64,000 nucleotides of DNA from Streptomyces sp. NBC_00258 (GTDB lineage: Bacteria > Actinomycetota > Actinomycetes > Streptomycetales > Streptomycetaceae). Within the stretch, counting starts at the first letter, position 1. Every line of letters begins with the position of its first letter. A model generated the notes under the pieces. The model was given only the letters and a program-made list of their open reading frames with translations. It was not told where the DNA came from and ran no database searches. The DNA lies in assembly GCF_036182465.1 (NCBI RefSeq), contig NZ_CP108081.1, forward strand, positions 5,704,001 through 5,768,000. The letters run 5' to 3'. This document shows positions 33,630 to 42,352 of this stretch, in pieces. A program made the position numbers and the translations under genes.

Positions 33630-34975
33630 GGGGCATCGAGGCGCACGACAGTTACGGCGAGCAGCCGGACCCGGAGGACCACAACGGCCGGGCGGGCCCC
33701 CACAAGGACACCCCGCCCCCGGAGAACGGCCCGGGCGGACCGTCGGGCCCGGAACCCCCCGAGCCCAGCACCTCCCGCGCCCCCGACGAACCCCCGCGCA
33801 TACCCATGCCACGCTCGTCCGTCGAGGACACGGGCCTCCCGCTCCCCGAGCCGGCCCCGGCCCCCCTCTTCCTCGAACACCGGGTGCTGAAGGCCCTGCT
33901 CGGAGCCTGGGCCCTGGCCGCCTGCTCGCCCGAGGAAGCGGCGGCCGTCGAGGACCACCTGGGCACCTGCGGCGCGTGCGCGGACGAGGCCCTGCGCCTG
34001 CGCGACGCGGTGGGCCTCCTGCACCCGCCGGAGAGCCTCGACCTGGACCCCACCCTCCGCACCCGCGTCCTGGAGAGTTGCCTGGACCGCCGCCCGCCCC
34101 GCATCCCGGTCCCCGAATGGGCAACTCCGTACGACGCGGAGACGGCCCGCCTGGACGCACTCCTGCAGGACATCGGCGACGCGGAGTGGCACGCTCCCGT
34201 ACGCCTGCGCTGGTTCGAGGGCGACGAACAGACCAGCCGCCGCACCACCGTCGCGGGCGTGATCGCCCACCTCCTGACCGTGGACGGCCTGGTAGCCCTG
34301 ACCCTGGGCCTGGACGACCCCCTGGAAGCCCCCGCAGAGACCCCCACCCCCGCGGCCCGCACAGAAGCCTTCTGGACCACCTCGCACTTCCCGCCCACCC
34401 GTTCCGTACGAGCCCCCTGGCGCGAGCAGGCCCACAACCTCGTCCGCACGGTCGCCTTCGCGGGCGGCGGCTCCGGCCGCCTCCCGGTCTCATACGGCGC
34501 CTTCGAACTCCCCCTGCGGGACTCGATGCTGGACCGCGCCTTCGAGACCTGGGTCCACGCGGGAGACATCGCCGAGGCGGTCGACTACCCCTACGAACCG
34601 CCGTCGCCCCGCCACCTGCACGCCATGATCGACCTGGGCGCCCGTATGCTCCCCACGGCCCTGGCCGCCCGCCGCCAGGCCGGCCTCGCCGCCCCCGGCC
34701 AGACCCGCCACCTGGTCCCGGCCGGCACCCCAGGCCGCAGCCTCCGCCTGGAGATCGAGGGCGTGGGCGGCGGCGAATGGCTCATCCCCCTGGACTCCCC
34801 CGCCGCCCTGCCCTCCCCCGACCACGAGGTGGCACACATAGCCCTGGACGGCGTCGAGTTCTGCCAACTGGCCGCAGGCCACGTGCCACCCGAGGAAGCA
34901 GCGGCGGGCCAGCTAGGAGACCGCGAGGCGATCAGAGACGTCCTCTTCGCAGCAGCGTCACTGAGCCGCATGTAG
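33626..34975 (+). CDS. Zinc-finger anti-sigma factor fused to a mycothiol/maleylpyruvate isomerase-type domain
   Basis: 449 residues. A Pro-rich, probably disordered stretch (~1-80) is followed by the anti-sigma zinc finger: RVLKALLGAWALAACSPEEAAAVEDHLGTCGACADEALRLRDAVG (His-x3-Cys-x2-Cys present). Residues ~165-445 are a DinB/MDMPI-like metal-binding domain: AETARLDALLQDIGDAEW ... TTVAGVIAHLLTVDGLVALTLG, MLDRAFETWVHAGDIAEAVDYPYEP, matching mycothiol-dependent enzymes. The fusion suggests that a thiol or metabolite is sensed by, or links to, release of the ECF sigma factor; this is inference. No membrane helix, so it acts in the cytoplasm. ATGA overlap with the sigma gene. Confidence 0.82.
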   Translation: MRGIEAHDSYGEQPDPEDHNGRAGPHKDTPPPENGPGGPSGPEPPEPSTSRAPDEPPRIPMPRSSVEDTGLPLPEPAPAPLFLEHRVLKALLGAWALAACSPEEAAAVEDHLGTCGACADEALRLRDAVGLLHPPESLDLDPTLRTRVLESCLDRRPPRIPVPEWATPYDAETARLDALLQDIGDAEWHAPVRLRWFEGDEQTSRRTTVAGVIAHLLTVDGLVALTLGLDDPLEAPAETPTPAARTEAFWTTSHFPPTRSVRAPWREQAHNLVRTVAFAGGGSGRLPVSYGAFELPLRDSMLDRAFETWVHAGDIAEAVDYPYEPPSPRHLHAMIDLGARMLPTALAARRQAGLAAPGQTRHLVPAGTPGRSLRLEIEGVGGGEWLIPLDSPAALPSPDHEVAHIALDGVEFCQLAAGHVPPEEAAAGQLGDREAIRDVLFAAASLSRM

Positions 34976-35011
34976 CGCGCAAGCCCCCCGGCCCGCGCCC
35001 GCCCCACGCAC

Positions 35012-35138
35012 GGGAGCGGGCCGTGCCGGTACGTCGAAAGTCCGCCGCATACGGCTCCTCCGGGAACGGTCCTCCTCGAAAGCCAACAGCCGTACACCCC
35101 GCCGCGGCGGACTCGACGTACCGGCACGGCCCGCTCCC
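35012..35138. repeat. Long imperfect hairpin between convergent genes
   Basis: Left arm 35012-35048 and right arm 35104-35138 are inverted over about 35 bp with one 2-nt bulge. Inside, TACGGCT (35050-35056) and AGCCGTA (35088-35094) continue the stem, leaving a central loop. Unlike the REP-like family it has no GGGGCGCGGGGAAC core. It could be a two-way terminator or a MITE; I see no target-site duplication. Confidence 0.65.
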
Positions 35139-35187
35139 TCACGACGAGACAGCCGCGACGCACCTCAGCCGAAAACGACGGCCGGCT

Positions 35188-36054
35188 TCAGTCGAAGACG
35201 ACGGTCCGCCGCCCGTTCAACAGAATCCGCCGCTCCGCATGCCACTTCACGGCCCGGGCGAGCGCCTGACACTCCACATCACGCCCCACAGCGACAAGCT
35301 GCTCCGGCGTGACCTGGTGCCCCACCCGCTCGACCTCCTGCTCGATGATCGGCCCCTCATCAAGATCGGCAGTCACATAGTGCGCGGTGGCACCGATCAG
35401 CTTCACACCGCGAACGTGCGCCTGGTGGTACGGCTTCGCGCCCTTGAAGCTCGGCAGGAACGAGTGATGGATGTTGATGATCCGCCCGCTCAACTGCTTG
35501 CAGAGATCATCGGAGAGCACCTGCATGTACCGCGCGAGCACGACCAGCTCGACGCCCTGCTCCCGCACCAGCTCCAGCAACTGCGCCTCGGCCTGCGCCT
35601 TGTTGTCCTTGGTGACCGGAATATGATGAAAAGGCACATCATACGAAGCCACAAGTTCAGCAAACTCCGTGTGATTGGAGACCACAGCCGCAATCTCGAC
35701 GGGAAGCGCCCCGATCCGCGCCCGGAACAGCAGATCGTTCAGGCAGTGCCCGAACTTGCTGACCATCAGCACGACCCGCATCCTGTCCTCGGCCCGGTGG
35801 ATCTGCCACTCCATCTGGAAGGAGTCACCGATCGCCGCGAAGCTGGCCCGCAGCTTTTCCACCGTCACCGGCGACTCCGCCGAGAAGTGGACCCGCATGA
35901 AGAACAGCCCCGTGTCATGGTCACCGAACTGCTGACTGTCCTCGATGTTGCACCCGGTCATGAAGAGATAACTCGACACGGCGTGCACGATGCCCTGCTT
36001 GTCAGGACAGGAGAGCGTAAGGACGTACTGCTCGGACACGGACTGCTCGTTCAT
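35188..36054 (-). CDS. purU: Formyltetrahydrofolate deformylase
   Basis: 288 residues. An N-terminal ACT domain (~8-85): YVLTLSCPDKQGIVHAVSSYLF and DTGLFFMRVHFSA. A C-terminal formyl-transferase-like hydrolase domain (~95-288): VLMVSKFGHCLNDLLFRARIGALPVEI, PVTKDNKAQAEAQLLELVREQGVELVVLARYMQVLSDDLC, then GRIINIHHSFLPSFKGAKPYHQAH with the catalytic His, and GATAHYVTADLDEGPIIEQEVERV. PurU hydrolyses 10-formyl-THF to formate and THF, balancing one-carbon pools. ATG 36054 fits the family N-terminus. Monocistronic; followed by the long hairpin. Confidence 0.95.
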   Translation of the reverse strand: MNEQSVSEQYVLTLSCPDKQGIVHAVSSYLFMTGCNIEDSQQFGDHDTGLFFMRVHFSAESPVTVEKLRASFAAIGDSFQMEWQIHRAEDRMRVVLMVSKFGHCLNDLLFRARIGALPVEIAAVVSNHTEFAELVASYDVPFHHIPVTKDNKAQAEAQLLELVREQGVELVVLARYMQVLSDDLCKQLSGRIINIHHSFLPSFKGAKPYHQAHVRGVKLIGATAHYVTADLDEGPIIEQEVERVGHQVTPEQLVAVGRDVECQALARAVKWHAERRILLNGRRTVVFD

Positions 36055-36128
36055 GCCCGCCAGGGTCCCATAAGTCGAGCCGCACCCAACGACACGTCCC
36101 GCCCATCGGACTGAGGGCCGAGCCCCGC

Positions 36129-36170
36129 CAGGGGCGCGGGGAACGGCGCGACAAGCCCCCACGGTGCCGC
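36129..36170. repeat. REP-like copy
   Basis: CAGGGGCGCGGGGAACGGCG and following ACAAGCCCCCACGG, just beyond the 3' end of the SCO4402-type gene and upstream of purU. Confidence 0.7.
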
Positions 36171-36201
36171 ACGTACAACCAGACCTCAGCCAGGCCGGAC
36201 C

Positions 36202-36648
36202 TCAAGCCGACCGAGTCATGATCCGCAGAATCTCAAGCGTCCGAGGCGGCACATCGGGATCCTCCCCGTCGCTCGCCGCCATCCGAACGTGCGCATCCCG
36301 GGCGGCCCGCACGGCCTCCGGCCACCCTTGATGTTCGAGATAGACGGAGACAGCGGCATCAGGCCCCACCTGATGCATGATCCGCAGCACCCGAAGCACG
36401 GCGGAATCGACGAGCGCCGCCTCCTGCGAGTCCCGGAAGATCGTCCCCACGTATTTCTCGGCGGACCAGTTGTCCAGCCAGGTGTCCTCGACGAGGCGAT
36501 AGACGGCGTCGGTAACATCCCCGTACCCGTCGACCCCCGCGAGCCAGACCCCTCGCTGGAACTCGGTGTCGGAAAGCATGTGCAGCGCGGAGCGCACATT
36601 GCTGCGCCAGCGCCACCACGGCATGTCGTTCAGTGGCATGCCGCCCAT
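36202..36648 (-). CDS. SCO4402-family conserved protein of unknown function
   Basis: 148 residues if it starts at ATG 36648. Seen: MPWWRWRSNVRSALHMLSDTEFQRGVWLAGVDGYGDVTDAVYRLVEDTWLDNWSAEKYVGTIF, then FRDSQEAALVDSAVLRVLRIMHQVGPDAAVSVYLEHQGWPEAVRAARDAH. All-helical, soluble, with conserved aromatic residues near the N-terminus. I remember a family named after S. coelicolor SCO4402 of this length next to purU; its function is not known. Upstream in-frame codons (to 36732) are open and basic, so a longer N-terminus cannot be excluded. No clear ribosome site for either choice. Confidence 0.75.
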   Translation of the reverse strand: MGGMPLNDMPWWRWRSNVRSALHMLSDTEFQRGVWLAGVDGYGDVTDAVYRLVEDTWLDNWSAEKYVGTIFRDSQEAALVDSAVLRVLRIMHQVGPDAAVSVYLEHQGWPEAVRAARDAHVRMAASDGEDPDVPPRTLEILRIMTRSA

Positions 36649-36819
36649 GGTGGATGAGCGACGCCCGCGACGGGAAGAGTTCTCCGAACCTTGCACGGTC
36701 ACCGATCGTACGTTCTCGCCGATTCGCCCCACCCCGCACCCCGGTGTTCACCTTCTGGTCACCGAGCGTTGACCGTGGGTCACACCGGCCGTAGCGATGT
36801 GACGGAATCGTGCGTGTCC

Positions 36820-38115
36820 ATGACCGGCAGGCGACGCACCCGCACCTTCCTCCCCGCCCACCATCGTCCCGCCAAGGCCAGAGCGCTGTCCGCGGGCGCG
36901 TTGGCGGCGTGTGCGTCGATAGCCGTCGGATGCGGTGTCGTCCCCGGTACCACGGGGGGTTCCGGGGACGACCCGATCACGGTCATGACGTGGGCACCCG
37001 AGGAGACCAAGGCGACCAACAAGCCGGGCATGCCCGCCATGGCGCTGGCGTACGCGCGCTGGATCAACTCCAAGGGCGGCATCAACGGCCGCAAGCTCAA
37101 CGTCCTCACCTGCAACGACCACAACGACACGGTGTCCGCCGCCAACTGCGCCCGCCGCGCGGTCGACGAGAACGTCGTCGCGGTCGTCGGCTCGTACAGC
37201 CAGCACGCCCGCTCCTTCTTCTCCCCGCTGGAAGCCGCCGGCATCCCGTATCTCGGCGGGTACGGCGTCACCGACGACGAGTTCACCAGCCCGCTCTCCT
37301 ACCCGGTCAACGGCGGCCAGCCCGCCCTCCTGGCCGGCCTCGGACAGCAGCTCGCCAAGAACTGCGGCCCCGTCACCCTCGTACGCCCCGACACGATCGC
37401 CGGCGACGAGCTGCCCGTCCTGCTCGACTCCGGCCTGAGCGCCGAGGGGCATTCGGCCGCCGTCGACCAGCGGGCCGCCGAGGACGCCACGGAGTACTCG
37501 AACCACGCCGACCAGGCCCTGCGGCGGGTCACGGCGGATCCGACGGAGGAGGGATGTGTGGTGCCCGCGCTCGGGGACCGCACGGACACCTTCATGGACT
37601 CGTTCCGGCGTGCCCGCGAGGCGTACCCGACGGTGCGGACGGCGTCCGTGCTGGGCAGCGTCGACCAGTCGGTGATCGACGCGACGGGCAGCGCGTACGA
37701 GGGCTCGTACGTCACCGGCTGGTACCCGGCGTCGCGCGACAAGCGGTGGAAGCCGATGCGCGCGGTCATCCGCGAGGAGGCCTTCGGCGACAACCGGATC
37801 GACGAGTCCGACCCCGGGGTGCAGACGACCTGGGTCGCCTACACGGTGCTGAAGAAGGCCGTCGAGTCGCTGGGCGACGGCGAGGTGTCCTCTCGGACGC
37901 TCAGGCGGACGCTCGACGACGGCCTGAAGATCAACACGGGCGGGCTGACACCGACGCTCAGCTGGAGCTTCGACGATCTCACCGCGGCGAGCGGCTTCCC
38001 CCGGCTGGTCAACTCGGACGTGTCGTTCCAGGTGGTGCGCAAGGGCCAACTGGTCTCGGCCCGCAAGGGGTTCGTGAACGTGTCCAAGGTGCTGGAGGAC
38101 ACGGAAGCGTCCTGA
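36820..38115 (+). CDS. Solute-binding lipoprotein (branched-chain amino acid/urea type ABC receptor)
   Basis: 431 residues. A basic N-terminus (MTGRRRTRTF) and hydrophobic segment lead to the lipobox region ASIAVGCG, so it should be exported and lipidated at that Cys. The body is a type-I periplasmic-binding fold: ITVMTWAPEETKATNKPGMPAMALAYARWINSKGGINGRKLNVLTC, then VAVVGSYSQHARSFFSPLEAAGIPYLGGYGVT, and GSAYEGSYVTGWYPASRDKRWKPM. No permease or ATPase gene is beside it. A GTG at 36799 or ATG at 36820 can start it; the latter is used because its N-terminus is a cleaner signal. Confidence 0.85.
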   Translation: MTGRRRTRTFLPAHHRPAKARALSAGALAACASIAVGCGVVPGTTGGSGDDPITVMTWAPEETKATNKPGMPAMALAYARWINSKGGINGRKLNVLTCNDHNDTVSAANCARRAVDENVVAVVGSYSQHARSFFSPLEAAGIPYLGGYGVTDDEFTSPLSYPVNGGQPALLAGLGQQLAKNCGPVTLVRPDTIAGDELPVLLDSGLSAEGHSAAVDQRAAEDATEYSNHADQALRRVTADPTEEGCVVPALGDRTDTFMDSFRRAREAYPTVRTASVLGSVDQSVIDATGSAYEGSYVTGWYPASRDKRWKPMRAVIREEAFGDNRIDESDPGVQTTWVAYTVLKKAVESLGDGEVSSRTLRRTLDDGLKINTGGLTPTLSWSFDDLTAASGFPRLVNSDVSFQVVRKGQLVSARKGFVNVSKVLEDTEAS

Positions 38116-38173
38116 CACCGGCCGGCACCCACCGGGCGCCGGCACCCGCCAGGGCGGTGGTCGGCCGCGCCGG

Positions 38174-40372
38174 TCACAGCTGGCCGGGCTGGCGCTCCGT
38201 CAGTCCGTAGGTCTGGGCGATGGAGTTCCACAGCTTCGCGGCCTTGGCCTTCTGTGTGGTCGCGGTGCCGCTCTCCCGGTTGCCCGCCGCGGTCTGACCC
38301 GTGTTGCGGGCCTGGCCCTTGCGGCAGCCCTTCTTGCCCGCGGTCTGGTCGGCCCAGGCCGCATAGTGGGTGTCCGCCGCGGAAGAGGCCTTCCAGGCGC
38401 TGTTGAGCGCGGCGGTCAGCTGCGCGTGGTTCGGCAGCTTGTCGACCGAGAGGTCCGCGAGGCTGGTGACCAGGCCGTCGCGCTGCTTGGCCGCGTTGCG
38501 CAGGTCGGTGGCCGCCTGGCCGAGGTCGGCGCACTTGCGTACGTTGCCGACGGCCTTGACCACCGAGTCGCGGCTGTCGCCGCTGTCCGCCAGGAGCTTG
38601 TCCAGGGCCACAGCCTGCTCCTTGGCCGGGTCGGCGGACGCGGAGGCCGACTCGTCCGTGGCGGGCGCGGTGGCCGCCACCGTCTTGTTGTCGTCGCCCT
38701 TGTCGCCCCCGCCGCCACTGAGCAGGGCACCCGCGCCGATGCCGAGTACGGCGATGCCCACGCCGACCGCGGCGATCACGGGCACACGGGAACGGGGGCG
38801 GCCGCCGCGGCCGTTGTCACCGTCCGCCGCGCCTCGGCGTGCGCCGCGACCCTCGGGCGCGCCCGGGCCGCCGGGGGCACCCGGGGCGGCGGGACGGTTC
38901 GGGGAGCCGAAGCCGGCCGGGGCGCCCTGTCTCGCTCGCGGCTGGTCGACTCGGGGCAACTGCTGCGTGGAGCCTCCGGCGTCGGCCCGGAAGAGGTTGT
39001 CGAACTCGGCCGGCGGCTGCTGCTGCCGGTCCTCGGGCACGCCCGGGCGTATCCCGTACTGCGCCGCGCCGGGCTGGGCCGGTACGGGCGCGATGAACTG
39101 CGTGGGCTGGGCGTCGGGGTCGACGGCGGGAGGCAGGGGTCCGGCGCCGTTGCCTCCGGACGCCGGTCCCGGCCCGTCCGGCCGGACCCGGCCGAGGTAC
39201 CGCGTGGATTCGGAGGACATCGCCGTGGGGGCCGCCCCCGCGGCGGGCATCTCGGGCGGCAGCGCTCCGGGGCCCACCGGGGGAAGGAGCTGTGTGGCGC
39301 CCTCGTCGACGGACGGCGCGGCGGGGACCGGCGGCAGGTACTGGGTCGCGCCCTCGTCCATGGCGGCGACGGGCGGCAGCGCACCGGCGCCCGCACCGGC
39401 ACCAACGGGCGGCAGCGGCGCGGCAGTCTGGCCGCCGGGGGCGTACGGCGCGGGCATCTGGCCACCGGGAGCCTGCGGGTAGCCGTAGCCACCCGGTGTC
39501 TGCGACCCGGCGGGGCCGCCCTGCGGCTGCGGTGCCGCGTGGCCCGCGGGAGGCTGGGGCGCCGCCTGGCCGCCGTGGGCCTGCGGGTAGCCGTAAGCAC
39601 CCGGCGCCTGTGACCCGGCGGGGCCTTGTGCGTGTGCCTGTGCGTTCCCGGGTGCGTACGGGCCCGGAGCCTGCGGGGCGCCGTACCCGTTGGTCGGCGC
39701 TCCCTCGTGCGGGAGAGGTGTCCCGGCGTTTGCCCCCTGCTGCGGCATGGAGCCCGCTCCGGCGGTCTGCGGCGGAATCTGGCCGCCGCCGTTCGGCGCC
39801 TGCTGGCCGCCCCACGGGCCGCCGGCCGTGCCCTGTGTCCCGTACTGGGCCGTCGGTTCTGCGTACTGCGACTGCTGGCCGGCGTAACCGCCCTGCGGAC
39901 CGGAGCCCGGAGCCGACCCGTCCCAGCCCGGAGCCTGGGCTCCCGGGCCTCCCTGGCCTTCCGGTCCCGAAGCGGTCGCGCCCCAGCCCGACGGCTGTGC
40001 TCCCGCGTCCGGGGCCTGGGCGGTCCAACTCGAAATCTGCGGGGGCGCGTCCTGGGCCGGGGCTCCCGAAGCCGGAGCGGCCCCGCCCTGACCCGCGTGC
40101 TGCGCGCCCCAGCCGGGCGCCTGCGCACCCTGGTCCTGACCCTGGCCCGCATTACCCCATTCACCGGTCGGCGTCCAACCCTGCCCGGGCTCCTGAGAGG
40201 TCCCCGGGGCGGGTCCCGGACCCCACGGCTGGTCCCAGGCCTGACCGCCCGCCGGGATGGCGCGGTCGCCCGTCTGGCCCGGCAGGAGGGGCTCGCCGCC
40301 GTCGGACGGCAGCACGATGCCTTCGCGCGCGGGCTGCGCCGAGGGCTCGTCGCCCTGTCCGTTGTGCGTCAC
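38174..40372 (-). CDS. Large Pro/Gly/Gln-rich protein with one membrane helix
   Basis: 732 residues. Residues ~1-510 are almost wholly low complexity: Pro, Gly, Gln and Ala with repeats of the type PGAYGYPQAHGGQ/PGGYGYPQAPGGQ and motifs like TQYLPPVP/TQLLPPV. One membrane helix (PVIAAVGVGIAVLGIGAGALLSG, ~525-547) precedes a ~185-residue C-terminal domain (KEQAVALDKLLADSGDSRDSVVKAVGNVRKCADLGQAATDLRNAAKQR) with a Cys pair. The likely topology is cytoplasmic tail plus outer domain. Such proteins are common in Streptomyces; no function is assigned. Start uncertain. Confidence 0.65.
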   Translation of the reverse strand: MTHNGQGDEPSAQPAREGIVLPSDGGEPLLPGQTGDRAIPAGGQAWDQPWGPGPAPGTSQEPGQGWTPTGEWGNAGQGQDQGAQAPGWGAQHAGQGGAAPASGAPAQDAPPQISSWTAQAPDAGAQPSGWGATASGPEGQGGPGAQAPGWDGSAPGSGPQGGYAGQQSQYAEPTAQYGTQGTAGGPWGGQQAPNGGGQIPPQTAGAGSMPQQGANAGTPLPHEGAPTNGYGAPQAPGPYAPGNAQAHAQGPAGSQAPGAYGYPQAHGGQAAPQPPAGHAAPQPQGGPAGSQTPGGYGYPQAPGGQMPAPYAPGGQTAAPLPPVGAGAGAGALPPVAAMDEGATQYLPPVPAAPSVDEGATQLLPPVGPGALPPEMPAAGAAPTAMSSESTRYLGRVRPDGPGPASGGNGAGPLPPAVDPDAQPTQFIAPVPAQPGAAQYGIRPGVPEDRQQQPPAEFDNLFRADAGGSTQQLPRVDQPRARQGAPAGFGSPNRPAAPGAPGGPGAPEGRGARRGAADGDNGRGGRPRSRVPVIAAVGVGIAVLGIGAGALLSGGGGDKGDDNKTVAATAPATDESASASADPAKEQAVALDKLLADSGDSRDSVVKAVGNVRKCADLGQAATDLRNAAKQRDGLVTSLADLSVDKLPNHAQLTAALNSAWKASSAADTHYAAWADQTAGKKGCRKGQARNTGQTAAGNRESGTATTQKAKAAKLWNSIAQTYGLTERQPGQL

Positions 40373-40586
40373 CGGGACTCCTACGAATGGGGGACCTTCG
40401 GAATCGTCGGTTCACGCTACCGGGTCCCCACAACCCGGTGCCACGCAGCACAGGTCGTGACGGCTGTCTCCGGGGGCGGCAGTAACGAATCCGCCCCCCA
40501 AGACGCTGTTTATGCCTCCTTTCGCCTCACAGCCCTCCGTTCACCCCGCGTTCACTCCCGCGTAGAGCACAGTCCCGTCCGGCGGA

Positions 40587-41972
40587 TCAGGCCGCCGCCT
40601 GCAGGTCCATGCGCGCCCCGAACTCCCGTACCACCGGCTCGTCCCGGTAGGGCTCCAGGCGCTGTTGGAAGTCGTCCAGATACTCCGCCCCGCGGTTGGA
40701 CCGCAGCGTGCCGAGCAGTTCGACCGCGCGCAGACCCGTGTGGCAGGCCTGCTCGACCTCGCGCTGCTGGACCTGTGCGGTGGCCAGCAGTACGTACCCG
40801 ATGGCGCGGCGCCTCGCACGCGTCTCGGGGTGCCCGGCGAGGGACTCCTGCGCGCATCGCGCGGCCGCCTCCGACTGCCCGAGGTCACGGTGACAATGCG
40901 CCAACTCGTCGGCCAGATACGCCTCGTCGAAGTGCGCGATCCACCGCGGGTCGTCGCCGGAGTCCGGATCGGCCTGGTCCAGCGCCGCCACGGCGCGCCC
41001 GGACGCCGCCTGTGCCGAGCGCGCGTCGCCCATCAACGCATGCCCCCGAGCCTCCGCGGCGTGGAACATCGACTCCGCGCGCGGTGTGACCCGCCCGCGC
41101 GCCCCCTCCTGCGCCGCCCGCGCCAACTGCGCGATCTCCCGCGGATTCCCGAGCTGCGCCGCCAGGTGGCTCATGGAAGCGGCGAGCACGTACCCGCCGT
41201 ACCCGCGGTCGCCCGCCGCCTGTGCGAGCCGCAGCGCCTGGATGTAGTACCGCTGCGCGAGCCCCGGCTGTCCGGTGTCGACCGCCATGTAGCCGGCCAG
41301 CTCCGTCAACCGCGCGACCGCCGCGAAGAGTTCACGCCCGACCGCTTCCCGGTACGAGCCCGCCAGCAGCCCGGAGACGACACTGTTCAGGTAGTGCACG
41401 ACGACCGGGCGTACGTGCCCGCTGCCGTACTGGTGGTCGAGGTCGACCAGCGCCTGGGTCATCGCGCTCACCGCCGCCACGTCGGACTGCCCGACCCGCG
41501 GCCCGGCCGCACGCGACACCTGCGCGTCCGGTGAGGAGATCAGCCAGTCCCGGCTCGGCTCGACGAGCGCGGAGGCCGCGACGGACGAGCCGGACAGGAA
41601 GTCCCGCCGCCCCACGTCGCTGCGCCACAGCTCGCAGACCTGCTCGATCGCCCCGAGGACGGTCGGTGAGAACTGCAGCCCCACACCGGAGGCGAGGTTC
41701 TTGCCGTTCGCCATGCCGATCTCGTCGATCGTGACCGTCCGGCCCAGTTTGCGGCCGAGCGCCTCGGCGATGATCGCGGGCGCCCGGCCGCGCGGCTGCT
41801 GTCCTCGCAGCCAGCGCGCCACGGACGTCTTGTCGTAGCGCAGATCGAGACCGTGCTCCGCGCCGCACATGTTGACCCGGCGGGCCAGCCCTGCGTTGGA
41901 ACAGCCCGCTTCCTGGATGAGCGCCTGCAGTCGTTCGTTCGGCTGCCGCGCGACGAGAGGCCTTGCGGCCAT
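40587..41972 (-). CDS. HTH/TPR regulator, NsdA-like
   Basis: 461 residues. N-terminal DNA-binding part: PNERLQALIQEAGCSNAGLARRVN ... LRYDKTSVARWLRGQQPRGRAPAIIAEALGRKLGRTVTIDEIGM (~12-82). The rest (~130-461) is helical, TPR-like: VVVHYLNSVVSGLLAG, YYIQALRLAQAAGDRGYGGYVLAASMSHLAAQLGNPREIAQLARAAQEGA, ELAHCHRDLGQSEAAARCAQESLAG. It resembles the Streptomyces NsdA/sporulation-linked regulators, which repress antibiotic production or development, but I cannot prove orthology. ATG 41972 lies behind AGGGGG. Divergent from the Prim-Pol gene across 380 bp. Confidence 0.8.
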   Translation of the reverse strand: MAARPLVARQPNERLQALIQEAGCSNAGLARRVNMCGAEHGLDLRYDKTSVARWLRGQQPRGRAPAIIAEALGRKLGRTVTIDEIGMANGKNLASGVGLQFSPTVLGAIEQVCELWRSDVGRRDFLSGSSVAASALVEPSRDWLISSPDAQVSRAAGPRVGQSDVAAVSAMTQALVDLDHQYGSGHVRPVVVHYLNSVVSGLLAGSYREAVGRELFAAVARLTELAGYMAVDTGQPGLAQRYYIQALRLAQAAGDRGYGGYVLAASMSHLAAQLGNPREIAQLARAAQEGARGRVTPRAESMFHAAEARGHALMGDARSAQAASGRAVAALDQADPDSGDDPRWIAHFDEAYLADELAHCHRDLGQSEAAARCAQESLAGHPETRARRRAIGYVLLATAQVQQREVEQACHTGLRAVELLGTLRSNRGAEYLDDFQQRLEPYRDEPVVREFGARMDLQAAA

Positions 41973-42352
41973 TGGCGTACCCCCTGTGGCTGCGGTGCCT
42001 GCCCACGCACCGAGTTGACGGTCCTCAGTGACCGGGACCTCCCGCACCCCTGCCGGGGAGCGAAAAGATCCGGCCTCGAAGATCAATGCCCCGCGGACAT
42101 ACCGAAGATGCGAGACATGTGAGGATTGCCGGGGTAAAGGCTGCTGCCCGCCCCTCCGGTGGCTACCCACCCCCCGCTGCCGCCTCCCATGCGCGCCCCC
42201 ACAGATGCATCCATGCGCCCCACGTGTGGAATCGGTGCTCCTCCCCCGCGCGCGGGGGAAAAGAGGTGCAAGCCCGAAGGGTTTTCCCAAGAAGGGCGGT
42301 GGCGGGAGACGGGTGGGCGTAACCCCTGGTGGGTGCGGGAGTTGAGTTCAGC
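41973..42352. promoter_or_regulatory. Divergent upstream region with a GC palindrome
   Basis: 380 bp. The perfect 16-bp palindrome CCCCCGCGCGCGGGGG at 42243-42258 lies ~95 bp before the Prim-Pol start. It is followed by AAAAG, not T residues, so it is not a classic terminator. No gene seen. Confidence 0.35.

Noticed and set aside
33619..36114. 831-codon open frame over the anti-sigma fusion and purU
   Set aside because: Crosses two recognised genes on different strands and a hairpin; no domain seen.
42243..42258. Terminator at CCCCCGCGCGCGGGGG
   Set aside because: No U-run on either side and it lies in a divergent promoter region.
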